This document shows, in pieces, positions 1 to 7,729 of a DNA stretch of 18,303 nt. Under the pieces are notes generated by a model. The model saw only the letters and a program-made list of their open reading frames with translations, was not told the origin of the DNA and did no database searches. The stretch is taken from the NCBI GenBank assembly GCA_005793655.1, contig SXRC01000005.1, positions 1 through 18,303 of the forward strand, written 5' to 3'. The stretch is from Actinomycetota bacterium (GTDB lineage: Bacteria > Actinomycetota > Actinomycetes > Nanopelagicales > Nanopelagicaceae). Positions within the stretch are counted from its first letter, which is position 1; every line of letters begins with the position of its first letter. The translations under genes and the position numbers were made by a program.

Positions 1-2
1 GG

Positions 3-260
3 ATTGATAAGCGAGTGGCTTATGAAGCTGCTGTAAAAGAGGCTATGAATGAGCCCGCAGATGGTGCAACAACTTTAAAGAAAAAAGCTGCAGAGCGTTT
101 AGCCGCAAAAGCTGCGCCGGTAGTTCAAGAGGTACCAGTTGCAGAGGCTGCTCCGGTAGTTGCAGAGGCACCAGTTGCAGAGGCTGCTCCGGTAGTTGAA
201 GAAGCCCCAGTCGCAGAGGCTGTTGCTGAAGCCGTTGCAGATGAAACTCCACAAGCTTAA
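3..260 (+). CDS. rpsP: C-terminal tail of a ribosomal protein, probably 30S S16 (5' end outside window)
   Basis: The frame is open to the left edge and ends at a TAA at 258-260, so only the last ~85 residues are visible. The visible part begins IDKRVAYEAAVKEA, passes GATTLKKKAAE, and ends in an acidic, Ala/Val/Pro/Glu-rich tail made of 12-residue repeats. From memory, the start resembles the basic C-terminal extension of actinobacterial S16 (the Streptomyces version has a DRRALFEAL stretch and then a Lys-rich run). No globular ribosomal fold is in view. Ribosomal protein L19 (rplS) is the main alternative, because rplS usually sits just before lepB and rnhB in Actinobacteria. A ribosomal protein tail is likely; the choice of S16 is moderate. 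Confidence 0.5.
   Translation: MDKRVAYEAAVKEAMNEPADGATTLKKKAAERLAAKAAPVVQEVPVAEAAPVVAEAPVAEAAPVVEEAPVAEAVAEAVADETPQA
120..227 (+). repeat. Three tandem 36-bp units inside the ribosomal protein tail
   Basis: Units lie at about 120-155, 156-191 and 192-227. Each starts GTAGTT and carries a CCAGT(T/C)GCAGAGGCT core. Units 1 and 2 are nearly identical; unit 3 has diverged. The period is 36 bases, so the reading frame is kept and the repeat encodes the 12-residue motif VVxEAPVAEAAP. This is a coding minisatellite that could change length by slippage without a frameshift. Confidence 0.8.
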
Positions 261-274
261 GCAACTTTAAATAT

Positions 275-952
275 ATGCCAAAGAAGGGCACCTTCCTTCG
301 CGAACTGCCAATTATTGTAGTTTTGGCATTAATAGTTTCAATTGTAATTAAAACTTTTTTTCTGCACTTTTTCTATATCCCCTCAAGCTCGATGGAAAAT
401 ACTTTACAAATAGGTGATCGAATAGCAGTTAATAAATTCGGCGCACTCTTCAGTGAGATTAAGCGTGGTGAGGTAGTAGTTTTTGGTGATCCAGATAATT
501 GGCTTGGTGAAGCATCAGAATCAAATGATTCAGCTTTCATTGGAAAGATAAAATCTGGTCTAATAATGGTAGGTGTTATTCCAGATCCAGCTAAGCAATA
601 CTTGATTAAGCGTGTGATTGGTGTGGGCGGGGATAATGTTACTTGCTGTGATCCAAGTGAGAAATTGCAAGTAAATGGAGTGCCAATAACTGAGCCATAC
701 ATATTTGATGGTGATAAGCCAAGTGATACTAAGTTTAATATTGATGTGCCAGCAGGCTTTATCTGGGTTATGGGTGATCACCGTTCAGCCAGTGCTGATT
801 CAAGGTATCAGCCAGACTCTGCAAATAATGGATTAGTTCCACTTAGTAAAGTTGTCGGCAGAGCGAGCTTTATTGTTTGGCCCATTGGAAATATTTCGAT
901 AATTGAAAAAGGCGAGGATTTAAAGAAGTTACCTGTTAAAGATAAACCTTAG
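275..952 (+). CDS. lepB: Signal peptidase I
   Basis: A membrane-anchored serine protease that removes signal peptides from exported proteins on the outer face of the membrane. The protein has 225 residues. One N-terminal transmembrane segment (about 12-31) leads into PSSSMENTL, where Ser39 just before Met40 is the predicted nucleophile. The general-base lysine is Lys112 in YLIKRVIGVGGD. The family box GDHRSASADSR lies at 167-177. The length suits a compact Gram-positive type enzyme with a single anchor. The ATG lies 14 bases after the ribosomal protein stop with no clear Shine-Dalgarno sequence, and rnhB starts 5 bases after the stop, so it is probably cotranscribed with both neighbours. The lepB-rnhB pair is classic actinobacterial gene order. 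Confidence 0.95.
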   Translation: MPKKGTFLRELPIIVVLALIVSIVIKTFFLHFFYIPSSSMENTLQIGDRIAVNKFGALFSEIKRGEVVVFGDPDNWLGEASESNDSAFIGKIKSGLIMVGVIPDPAKQYLIKRVIGVGGDNVTCCDPSEKLQVNGVPITEPYIFDGDKPSDTKFNIDVPAGFIWVMGDHRSASADSRYQPDSANNGLVPLSKVVGRASFIVWPIGNISIIEKGEDLKKLPVKDKP

Positions 953-957
953 CTTTC

Positions 958-1557
958 ATGATTGAGCTCAGTTTACTTAAAGCTGGTATCAAAAATATTG
1001 CTGGTGTGGATGAAGCAGGTCGCGGACCATGTGCTGGCCCATTAGTTGTGGCTGCAGTGATTCTAAAGGATCCGCAATCTAATCTCTTAAAAGATGTGAG
1101 AGATTCAAAAGAGCTAAGTGAATCTAAACGCGAATCACTTTTTGATGTTGTGATTAGCAATTGCATCTCCTACGCAATCATCGAAATACCACCAGCTGAA
1201 ATTGATTCACTTGGCCTTCATAAATGTAATATCGAAGGAATGCGCAGAGCAGTGAATGCCCTACAAATTACACCTGAATATATTCTGACCGATGGATATC
1301 CAATACCAGGATTAACTACACCCAATCTCTCTGTTTGGAAGGGTGATCAGGTGGCAATTTCAATTAGTTGTGCTTCTATTTTGGCAAAGGTCTATCGAGA
1401 TCGAATAATGATTGCACTTGATAAGCAATATCCCCAGTATGGCTTCGCTGGTCACAAAGGGTATATAACTGCATCACATACTGAAGCGATAAAGAACCAT
1501 GGAGTACTGCCAATCCACCGAAAATCATTTTCAAATATCACAGCGCTGCTCAGTTAA
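958..1557 (+). CDS. rnhB: Ribonuclease HII
   Basis: Cleaves the RNA strand of RNA-DNA hybrids and starts ribonucleotide excision repair by nicking at single ribonucleotides in DNA. The 199 residues carry the RNase HII signatures. GVDEAGRGP at 16-24 supplies Asp18 and Glu19, DSKEL is at 49-53, TDG supplies Asp112, and KGD (Asp130) precedes the SILAKVYRD motif at 140-148. These are the DEDD metal ligands of the family, and the length is typical. The ATG at 958 sits 5 bases after lepB. In many Actinobacteria yraN and a comM-like chelatase gene lie between rnhB and dprA; here neither is present. Confidence 0.95.
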   Translation: MIELSLLKAGIKNIAGVDEAGRGPCAGPLVVAAVILKDPQSNLLKDVRDSKELSESKRESLFDVVISNCISYAIIEIPPAEIDSLGLHKCNIEGMRRAVNALQITPEYILTDGYPIPGLTTPNLSVWKGDQVAISISCASILAKVYRDRIMIALDKQYPQYGFAGHKGYITASHTEAIKNHGVLPIHRKSFSNITALLS

Positions 1558-1600
1558 TACACAGAAATTTATCCACCTCCAAATTTGAGGAAAAATTAGT

Positions 1601-1606
1601 TAAGTT
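1601..1606 (+). promoter_or_regulatory. Putative -10 element for leaderless dprA
   Basis: TAAGTT fits the actinobacterial -10 consensus TANNNT and ends exactly six bases before the dprA GTG. That would place transcription initiation on the first base of the start codon. No convincing -35 is seen. The same spacing recurs at several other genes in the window, which raises confidence above that of an isolated hexamer. Confidence 0.4.
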
Positions 1607-1612
1607 TGTTTA

Positions 1613-2494
1613 GTGATAGATGAGATTTCAGCAAAATTAATCCTTTTCTCAGTCATCGAAGCTGGAAATACTTTTTGGATTAATGAAATTAATACTCATA
1701 GCGCTACTACTGTTTACTGCAAAATTATTGAAGGACAAACATACCTAAAACAGCCAAACATCTCTAAATTGAGATATCAGGTTAAAAGTCGAGATCTAGA
1801 CCAATTAAAAGCTGAGATAAATCAAGCTAATACCTTCTTCATCACTGGTGAAAGCATAGATTGGCCAACTTCGCTAAATGCTTTGGCCACCCCACCAATT
1901 GGTTTAGTTTTATTTGGTAATCGTGAATCATTAGCCACTCTAGAACACTCCATCTCGATCGTGGGAAGTAGGCGACCAAGTAATTACGGTGTTACGGTTG
2001 CAAAAAAACTATCTAACGAAGCAGCTCTCTCTGGAGTTTGCGTATTCAGTGGTGGTGCATATGGAATTGATACGGCAGCCCATACAGGCGCACTTGAAGC
2101 CAAAGGAGTGACGATTTCGGTATTGGCAGCTGGAGTAAATAATTTATATCCACCGGAGAATCAAGGATTGTTCAAACAAATATCAGCATCTGGTCTCTTG
2201 GTATCAGAATCGATGCCCTCAGGGAGCACAGCTGCCTATAAATTTCTGATTCGCAACAGATTAATCGCTGCCCTTACCAAAGCAACTGTTGTAGTTGAAG
2301 CAGAGTTTGTTAGTGGCTCAATTCGAACTGCCCGAGATGCCGCAGAGATCTTCAGGCCAGTTTTCGCGATTCCAGGTGAAATAACCTCACCGTTGAGTGA
2401 AGGATGTCATCGTTTAATTTCTGAGCGAGTTGCTGATATTGCAACCAGCTTGGATGAAATTCTAGATGTGATTACGCCATTGCAATTGCGATGA
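1613..2494 (+). CDS. dprA: DNA processing protein DprA
   Basis: Binds incoming single-stranded DNA and loads RecA during natural transformation; it acts in the cytoplasm. The 293-residue protein has the DprA/Smf Rossmann core: GSRRPSNYG at 118-126, SGGAYGID at 146-153, RNRLIAAL at 214-221 and a GSIRTA/AIPGE stretch at 235-256. It is shorter than many actinobacterial DprA proteins. The chain ends soon after the Rossmann domain (SLDEILDVI), with no room for the C-terminal winged-helix (DML1-like) domain found in longer homologues. The GTG at 1613 is chosen because an in-frame TAA lies just upstream at 1601-1603 and a -10 hexamer is correctly placed. The gap to era is 24 bases. Confidence 0.92.
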   Translation: MIDEISAKLILFSVIEAGNTFWINEINTHSATTVYCKIIEGQTYLKQPNISKLRYQVKSRDLDQLKAEINQANTFFITGESIDWPTSLNALATPPIGLVLFGNRESLATLEHSISIVGSRRPSNYGVTVAKKLSNEAALSGVCVFSGGAYGIDTAAHTGALEAKGVTISVLAAGVNNLYPPENQGLFKQISASGLLVSESMPSGSTAAYKFLIRNRLIAALTKATVVVEAEFVSGSIRTARDAAEIFRPVFAIPGEITSPLSEGCHRLISERVADIATSLDEILDVITPLQLR

Positions 2495-2518
2495 GTAAAA
2501 GGTGAGAGAATATGGTCA

Positions 2519-3436
2519 ATGGAAAATTTCAAGGCAGGATTTGTTGCCGTTATCGGCCGCCCAAATACAGGCAAGTCAACACTAGTTAATGCATTAGTTG
2601 GTACAAAAATCGTTATCACCTCGCACCATCCAAATACAACAAGAAATCCAATTCGTGGAATTGTTAATCGCGATGATTTTCAAATGATTTTAGTTGACAC
2701 CCCAGGGATGCATAAACCCAAAACTGCTCTTGGCACAAGACTCAATTCGATGGTTACTGAAAATATAAGTTCAACCGATTCAGTTTTATTGTGTTTGCCA
2801 GCCAATGAGGCGATTGGCGCAGGAGATGAATACATTGCCAAACAAATAAAGAATGGTCAACCACTCTTTTTGATAGTCACAAAAGTAGATGCTGTCTCAA
2901 AATCAGACTTAGCGGTAAAACTGACACAGGTAAGTGATTTTGCAAATAGATTGAATTTAAATCGAGCAGAAATCGTGCCTGTTTCTGCGAAAAATCTTGA
3001 GCAAACCCAACTGCTTCTAGAACTACTAGCAAAAAATTTACCATTGTCGCCAGCTCTTTATCAAAAAGATATTAACACTGACCAAACTGAGGAATTGATC
3101 TATGCCGATTTGATCAGAGAAGCTGCAATTGAGGAGTTATATGAGGAGCTTCCACACTCGGTTATGGTAACTATCGAGGAGATGGGGGAGCGAGAAGGGG
3201 GAAAAATTTTTGATATTAGTGCAACATTGCATGTGGAACGAGATAGTCAAAAGGGAATTATTATTGGTCCTCAGGGCAGTAAATTGAAATCAATTGGCAC
3301 AATTGCCCGCAAATCAATTGAAAACTTAGTTGATATGCAGGTGTTTTTACAAATTCATGTCAAGGTATCTAAAGAGTGGCAAAAAGATCCTAAACTTTTA
3401 GCAAAACTCGGGTTTACGGACGCACTTTCCGACTAG
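2519..3436 (+). CDS. era: GTPase Era, 16S rRNA-binding ribosome assembly factor
   Basis: A GTPase that binds the 3' end of 16S rRNA and helps mature the 30S subunit. It has 305 residues, close to the family's usual ~300. The G domain has GRPNTGKS at 13-20 (G1), a Thr-rich switch HHPNTTRN at 36-43 (G2), DTPG at 60-63 (G3), TKVD at 121-124 (G4) and SAK at 156-158 (G5). The C-terminal KH domain has GPQGSKL at 250-256, followed by the usual VKVSKEWQKDPKLLAKLGF ending. A purine-rich AGGTGAGAG about 10-12 bases upstream supports the ATG, and no other start is available after the in-frame stop overlapping the dprA end. Era more often sits with ybeY or recO; here it follows dprA. Its last 23 bases overlap the convergent EamA gene. 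Confidence 0.96.
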   Translation: MENFKAGFVAVIGRPNTGKSTLVNALVGTKIVITSHHPNTTRNPIRGIVNRDDFQMILVDTPGMHKPKTALGTRLNSMVTENISSTDSVLLCLPANEAIGAGDEYIAKQIKNGQPLFLIVTKVDAVSKSDLAVKLTQVSDFANRLNLNRAEIVPVSAKNLEQTQLLLELLAKNLPLSPALYQKDINTDQTEELIYADLIREAAIEELYEELPHSVMVTIEEMGEREGGKIFDISATLHVERDSQKGIIIGPQGSKLKSIGTIARKSIENLVDMQVFLQIHVKVSKEWQKDPKLLAKLGFTDALSD

Positions 3437-4277
3437 CAAAGTAGGAGCCGATCAGTACTAGCGGTAATCCAAGCATTATTCCCAAGGTAAGAGGTTCTCC
3501 CAATAAAATTACTCCTAGCAGCACTGCAACTGCTGTATTCAAATAGGTTATGAGCGAAGCACGGGGTGGTCCAACCTCTGCAAGTAATTTAAAGAAGAGA
3601 ATAAATGCAATTGCCGTACAAAAAACGCCAAGTGCTGCTACTGAAGCTATTGCACCTGCAGAAGGAGTTTGAGTTGGCCAATGCGTAATCGCAAATGGAA
3701 AATAGAAAATGGTAGTAATGATCATTGCCCAGGCATTTAATCCAATTCCAGGAACATTTGGAATTTTGCGATTAATCATATTTACCGCATAGGCATAGCC
3801 AATTGCAGCCAGAATCACCATACCGATTGATTTGATGTCCTGTCGACCACTGATGGATTCGATGCCTACTACGGCAACGACACCTATAAATCCAATCCCT
3901 AATCCAAATAATCGAAATTTATGCCAAACAGTGTGATCACCATTTAATGAGGCAAAAATAGCTGCCCAGATTGGCACAGTTGCAACTAATAAACCTGTGA
4001 GGCCAGATGATAATTTTTGCTCAGCATTAGTAATTAAATACCAAGGACCTATTAGTTCTGCAACGGTATAGATGAGCACAATATGCCAATATTTTCTTGG
4101 GATTGACATCTTTTTCTGAGATAAGGCCAGGGGTAGTAATACCATTGTGGCAATTAATACTCGAAAGAAAATTATAGTTGCAGGTGAAATCTCCTCAACT
4201 GCGACCTTTATAAATAGGTATGGAGTACCCCACAAGAAGCCCACTAGGGCAAATCTGCCCCAACCCACCCTAGTCAA
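3414..4277 (-). CDS. EamA/DMT-family transporter
   Basis: An inner-membrane permease of the drug/metabolite transporter superfamily; the substrate cannot be read from the sequence. The 287 residues form about ten hydrophobic segments arranged as two EamA repeats. The first repeat opens with GFLWGTPYLFIKVAV and the second ends with a GEPLTLGIMLGLPLVLIGSY-type segment. The start is a TTG at 4277 placed directly after the TAA of the upstream esterase. It is preferred over a GTG at 4268 because an N-terminus like MTRVGWGRFAL is typical of this family. It is probably cotranscribed and translationally coupled with the esterase. The 3' end overlaps era tail-to-tail. Confidence 0.88.
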   Translation of the reverse strand: MTRVGWGRFALVGFLWGTPYLFIKVAVEEISPATIIFFRVLIATMVLLPLALSQKKMSIPRKYWHIVLIYTVAELIGPWYLITNAEQKLSSGLTGLLVATVPIWAAIFASLNGDHTVWHKFRLFGLGIGFIGVVAVVGIESISGRQDIKSIGMVILAAIGYAYAVNMINRKIPNVPGIGLNAWAMIITTIFYFPFAITHWPTQTPSAGAIASVAALGVFCTAIAFILFFKLLAEVGPPRASLITYLNTAVAVLLGVILLGEPLTLGIMLGLPLVLIGSYFASRKVRP

Positions 4278-5216
4278 TTATTTATGCCTTCCTAAAATTG
4301 CATTTACTTCATTCGCAATATCTAAGTATAGTGAATCTGCGTCAGGAGTTATGCCACTTAAATTAAAGAAGCCGTGTATCTGGCCGGCATACTCTTTATA
4401 TATTGCAGGAACTGAATCATTCATTAATTTTTGATAGTAATTTTTGACACCATCAGTTAGTGGATCAAACTCTGCTGCAATCAAAATAGCAGGTGCTACA
4501 CCTCGAAGAGTTTGGGCTTTTATCGGCACAGCGTATGGGTCCTGCCTATCCTGCGCTGTTAAAAGATATTGATCCCAAAACCATTTCATTGCCTGGGTAG
4601 TCAGCCCATATCCTTGAGCAAAATCTGTTGCTGAAGGATAAGCCATATCAAAATCATTACATGGGTAGACCAGCAGTTGAAAAGCAAGTGAAATTAACTT
4701 TTCCTTTAAAGCTTTAATCGCAACGGCAGAGGCTAAATTTCCACCAGCACTATCTCCACCCACACCAATATATGATTGATCAATTGACAGATCAGCTGCA
4801 TTATCAACTACCCATTTAAGAGTGGCGTAGCAATCATTAAAGGCTGCCGGATATGGATGTTCTGGCGCTTTTTGATACTCCACTGCAACTATTACAAAGT
4901 TGCCATGATTAGCAATTTTTCGAAGTGCTACTTCATAAATATCTAAAAAATTTAAAACCCAGCCACCACCGTGGAAAAATACCATGGCAGGTAAATTTGA
5001 GTCCTTAGTGAATCGATAAATCCGAATTGGAAGTGCAGAAGTGGGGCCTGAAATCTTGCGTTGTTCTACTAGTTCAATCGCAACTAATGGTTGTTGCAAG
5101 GCAACATTAAGTTTGTTGTTTTCTCGAATTTCATCAAGTGGTGCTTGCCAAACCTGTGGCAGGCCAAGGGATGCTCGCTCTGTAAGGTACGCCTTTATCT
5201 CGGGTTTTAATCCCAT
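4278..5216 (-). CDS. Alpha/beta hydrolase, HSL-type esterase/lipase
   Basis: A carboxylesterase-like hydrolase, probably cytoplasmic because no signal peptide is seen. The 312-residue protein has the hormone-sensitive-lipase oxyanion motif HGGGW at 82-86 and the nucleophile elbow GDSAGG at 154-159 (Ser156). Asp251 in EFDPLTD and His281 in IHGFF complete the triad. Length and motif order fit family IV bacterial esterases. The natural substrate is unknown. An EamA permease starts on the very next base after its stop, so the pair may handle a common small molecule; this is a guess from spacing only. The gene is divergent from pfkA across 69 bases and has a leaderless-type -10. Confidence 0.9.
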   Translation of the reverse strand: MGLKPEIKAYLTERASLGLPQVWQAPLDEIRENNKLNVALQQPLVAIELVEQRKISGPTSALPIRIYRFTKDSNLPAMVFFHGGGWVLNFLDIYEVALRKIANHGNFVIVAVEYQKAPEHPYPAAFNDCYATLKWVVDNAADLSIDQSYIGVGGDSAGGNLASAVAIKALKEKLISLAFQLLVYPCNDFDMAYPSATDFAQGYGLTTQAMKWFWDQYLLTAQDRQDPYAVPIKAQTLRGVAPAILIAAEFDPLTDGVKNYYQKLMNDSVPAIYKEYAGQIHGFFNLSGITPDADSLYLDIANEVNAILGRHK

Positions 5217-5222
5217 TGTGGC

Positions 5223-5228
5223 AGAGTA
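5223..5228 (-). promoter_or_regulatory. Putative -10 element for leaderless esterase transcript
   Basis: On the minus strand TACTCT (TANNNT) ends six bases before the esterase ATG. TGGTCA, a weak match to TTGACA, lies 17 bases further upstream. No Shine-Dalgarno sequence is visible, which fits a leaderless mRNA. Confidence 0.4.
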
Positions 5229-5285
5229 GACTTAGCCAGCAATGATGACCAATTTTTATAACCATTATGAGTCTGGGGTTTTTAA

Positions 5286-6311
5286 ATGCGTATCGGTATT
5301 TTAACTGGTGGCGGAGATTGTCCAGGTTTAAATGCGGTAATCCGCGCCGCAGTACGCAAAGGTGTTAAAGAGTATGGATATGAATTTCTAGGCTTCCGTG
5401 ATGGCTGGCGTGGTCCGCTTGAAGGCCTAACCATGAAGATAGATATTCCAGCGACACGGGGAATCTTGCCTAAGGGTGGAACTATTTTGGGTTCATCAAG
5501 AACTAATCCATTTAAAATCGATAATGGTGTGGAAAAAATAAAAGAAAATTTAGCAAAAATGAATGTGGATGCTTTAATAGCAATCGGTGGTGAAGATACG
5601 CTTGGTGTTGCCACTAAATTAGATTCTCTGGGTGTTAAAGTTGTTGGAGTTCCAAAGACAATTGATAATGATTTGAGTAATACTGATTACACATTTGGAT
5701 TTGATACAGCGGTGAATATTGCCGTAGAAGCAATTGACCGATTACATACCACTGCGGAGTCACACCACCGAGCCTTGATAGTTGAGGTTATGGGCAGGCA
5801 TGCTGGTTGGATCGCGTTGCATTCAGGATTAGCTGGTGGGGCTTCCTGCATATTAATTCCAGAGGTTAAATTCTCCCTAGAGCAGGTTTGCAAGTGGGTT
5901 GAATCTAGATTTGAACAAAGTTACTCACCAATTATTGTGATTGCAGAGGGTGCAATTCCACAAGATGGAGATCTAATCACTAAAGATAAAACTCTTGATT
6001 CATTTGGACATGTTAAGTTATCTGGAATTGGCGAATGGCTAGCAAAACAAATTGAAGAGAAAACAGGTAATGAGGCTCGAACCTCCGTCTTAGGTCATAT
6101 TCAGCGTGGTGGTACGCCAACAGCCTTTGATCGAGTACTAGCTACTAGATTTGGTTTACACGCCATAACGGCGGTGCATGATGGGGATTGGGGCAAAATG
6201 GTGGCTTTACATGGAACCAAGATAGAGCGGGTGCCATTAGCCTCGGCAACAGCAAAATTAAAGACGGTAGATCCTGAGCTATACAAGGAAGCGCAGATCT
6301 TCTTTGGGTAG
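5286..6311 (+). CDS. pfkA: 6-phosphofructokinase, group III, residues of the pyrophosphate-dependent type
   Basis: Phosphorylates fructose 6-phosphate to fructose 1,6-bisphosphate in glycolysis. The 341 residues number almost as in E. coli PfkA. Seen directly: GGGDCPGLN at 8-16, GGEDTLG at 101-107, PKTIDND at 123-129 (catalytic Asp127), MGRHAGW at 169-175 and HIQRGG at 271-276. Position 104 is Asp and position 124 is Lys. ATP enzymes such as E. coli have Gly at both, while the Asp104/Lys124 pair is the recognised mark of PPi-dependent enzymes (the Amycolatopsis methanolica enzyme is the actinobacterial reference). The phosphoryl donor is therefore predicted to be pyrophosphate, which would also make the step reversible. 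The gene lies between a divergent esterase and aroG; a GGGG run about 7 bases before the ATG is a weak ribosome site. Confidence 0.94.
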   Translation: MRIGILTGGGDCPGLNAVIRAAVRKGVKEYGYEFLGFRDGWRGPLEGLTMKIDIPATRGILPKGGTILGSSRTNPFKIDNGVEKIKENLAKMNVDALIAIGGEDTLGVATKLDSLGVKVVGVPKTIDNDLSNTDYTFGFDTAVNIAVEAIDRLHTTAESHHRALIVEVMGRHAGWIALHSGLAGGASCILIPEVKFSLEQVCKWVESRFEQSYSPIIVIAEGAIPQDGDLITKDKTLDSFGHVKLSGIGEWLAKQIEEKTGNEARTSVLGHIQRGGTPTAFDRVLATRFGLHAITAVHDGDWGKMVALHGTKIERVPLASATAKLKTVDPELYKEAQIFFG

Positions 6312-6354
6312 TTGATGAAGGCCTAATTAGCCACATCAATATCCAAAGATTGCC

Positions 6355-6360
6355 TACCAT
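6355..6360 (+). promoter_or_regulatory. Putative -10 element for leaderless DAHP synthase transcript
   Basis: TACCAT (TANNNT) ends exactly six bases before the aroG ATG, with no Shine-Dalgarno sequence between. It lies in the 55-base gap after pfkA. No good -35 is evident. Confidence 0.35.
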
Positions 6361-6366
6361 TATCGT

Positions 6367-7698
6367 ATGAATGCCAACTCGATATTTAAATCAGGATTAG
6401 TTGCTGCGCAACAACCTAGCTGGCCAGATCCAGAGGCGGTTAATTCGGCGGTAGCTGAATTAGAGAGTTGCCCACCATTGGTATTTGCCGGTGAGTGCGA
6501 CAATCTTAAGAAGCGAATCGGTGAAGCTGCTTTGGGTAGAGCATTTTGGCTACAAGGTGGTGATTGCGCTGAAACTTTTGCAGCAGCAACTGCAGATTCA
6601 ATTCGAAATCGCATCAAAACAATTTTACAAATGGCTGCAGTTCTTCAGTACTTCTCATCCTTGCCAGTAATTAAGGTGGGTCGGATGGCTGGGCAATTTG
6701 CAAAGCCTCGTAGTAATGATTTGGAAACTCGTGATGGAGTCACTCTGCCTGCCTACCGGGGAGATGCGGTCAATGATTTGGAATTTACCAAAGATGCACG
6801 CACGCCAGACCCGAAGCGTTTAGTGAGGGTCTATAACACCTCAGCTGCAACATTAAATCTAGTACGGGCCTTTACCCAGGGTGGTTTCGCCGATCTTCGC
6901 CAAGTCCATAGTTGGAATAAGGGATTTGCTGCAGATGCCAGATTCAGCGCTCGCTATGAGGAAATGGCAAATGAAATTGGTAGGGCGATTCAGTTTATGC
7001 AATCAGCTGGCGTTGATCCTGAATCGTTTAAATCAGTTGATTTTTATTCCAGTCACGAAGCACTGATATTAGAGTACGAAAAAGCTCTAACTAGAATCGA
7101 CTCTCGAACTAACAATCCTTATGATGTTTCAGCTCATTTTGTTTGGGTCGGAGAGAGAACTCGCCAAATAGATGGTGCACATATGGATTTTGCCGAAAAG
7201 ATTCATAACCCTATTGGCGTCAAGCTTGGTCCAAAAACTACAACTGATGAAGTGCTTGCTATTATAAAAAAACTGAACCCAGATAATGAGCAAGGTCGGC
7301 TAACTTTTATAACCCGAATGGGAGCTGGTTTAATTCGTGAAAAACTGCCACCGTTGGTAGAGGCGGTTAGAAAATCAGGTGCAGTAGTTCTCTGGGTATG
7401 TGATCCGATGCATGGAAACACCTATGAAGCACCAAGTGGATACAAAACTAGAAAATTTGATGATGTTCTCGATGAGGTTCGTGGATTTTTTGAAGTGCAT
7501 AAAAAGTTAGGAACCCACCCAGGCGGCATTCATATTGAGCTGACAGGTGATGATGTTACTGAGTGTGTTGGTGGGGGAGAAGCAATAAGTCATGAAGATT
7601 TATCTTCAAGGTATGAGAGTGCTTGTGACCCAAGGTTAAACCACACCCAATCACTTGAACTCGCCTTTCTAGTAGCAGAGATGCTACGAGATCGTTAA
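6367..7698 (+). CDS. aroG: Class II 3-deoxy-7-phosphoheptulonate (DAHP) synthase
   Basis: Joins phosphoenolpyruvate and erythrose 4-phosphate in the first step of the shikimate pathway. The 443-residue protein is a type II (plant/mycobacterial) enzyme. GGDCAE at 64-69 holds metal ligand Cys67, KVGRMAGQFAKPRS is at 103-116, DPMHGN at 346-351 holds His349, ELTGDDVTEC at 391-400 holds Glu391, and Asp421 is in CDPRLNH. All four predicted ligands are offset by 20 from those reported for M. tuberculosis AroG (Cys87, His369, Glu411, Asp441), so the shortening is at the N-terminus and the catalytic core is complete. In Mycobacterium aroG lies next to pknL and idsA2; the same three families recur in this window, spread further apart. 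Confidence 0.96.
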   Translation: MNANSIFKSGLVAAQQPSWPDPEAVNSAVAELESCPPLVFAGECDNLKKRIGEAALGRAFWLQGGDCAETFAAATADSIRNRIKTILQMAAVLQYFSSLPVIKVGRMAGQFAKPRSNDLETRDGVTLPAYRGDAVNDLEFTKDARTPDPKRLVRVYNTSAATLNLVRAFTQGGFADLRQVHSWNKGFAADARFSARYEEMANEIGRAIQFMQSAGVDPESFKSVDFYSSHEALILEYEKALTRIDSRTNNPYDVSAHFVWVGERTRQIDGAHMDFAEKIHNPIGVKLGPKTTTDEVLAIIKKLNPDNEQGRLTFITRMGAGLIREKLPPLVEAVRKSGAVVLWVCDPMHGNTYEAPSGYKTRKFDDVLDEVRGFFEVHKKLGTHPGGIHIELTGDDVTECVGGGEAISHEDLSSRYESACDPRLNHTQSLELAFLVAEMLRDR

Positions 7699-7729
7699 AA
7701 ATAAATAATAATATTTGTGTAATACAGAA

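Noticed and set aside
43..291. Minus-strand reading frame opposite the ribosomal protein tail, rich in Leu and Gln
   Set aside because: It is the antisense image of the Ala/Val/Glu repeats with no family features or start signals.
1569..1577. DnaA-box-like TTATCCACC
   Set aside because: A single near-match with no cluster, AT-rich unwinding region or dnaA/dnaN neighbours, so no origin is supported.
1577..1591. Possible terminator hairpin after rnhB (CCTC...GAGG)
   Set aside because: Only a 4-bp stem, followed by A residues rather than a T run on the plus strand.
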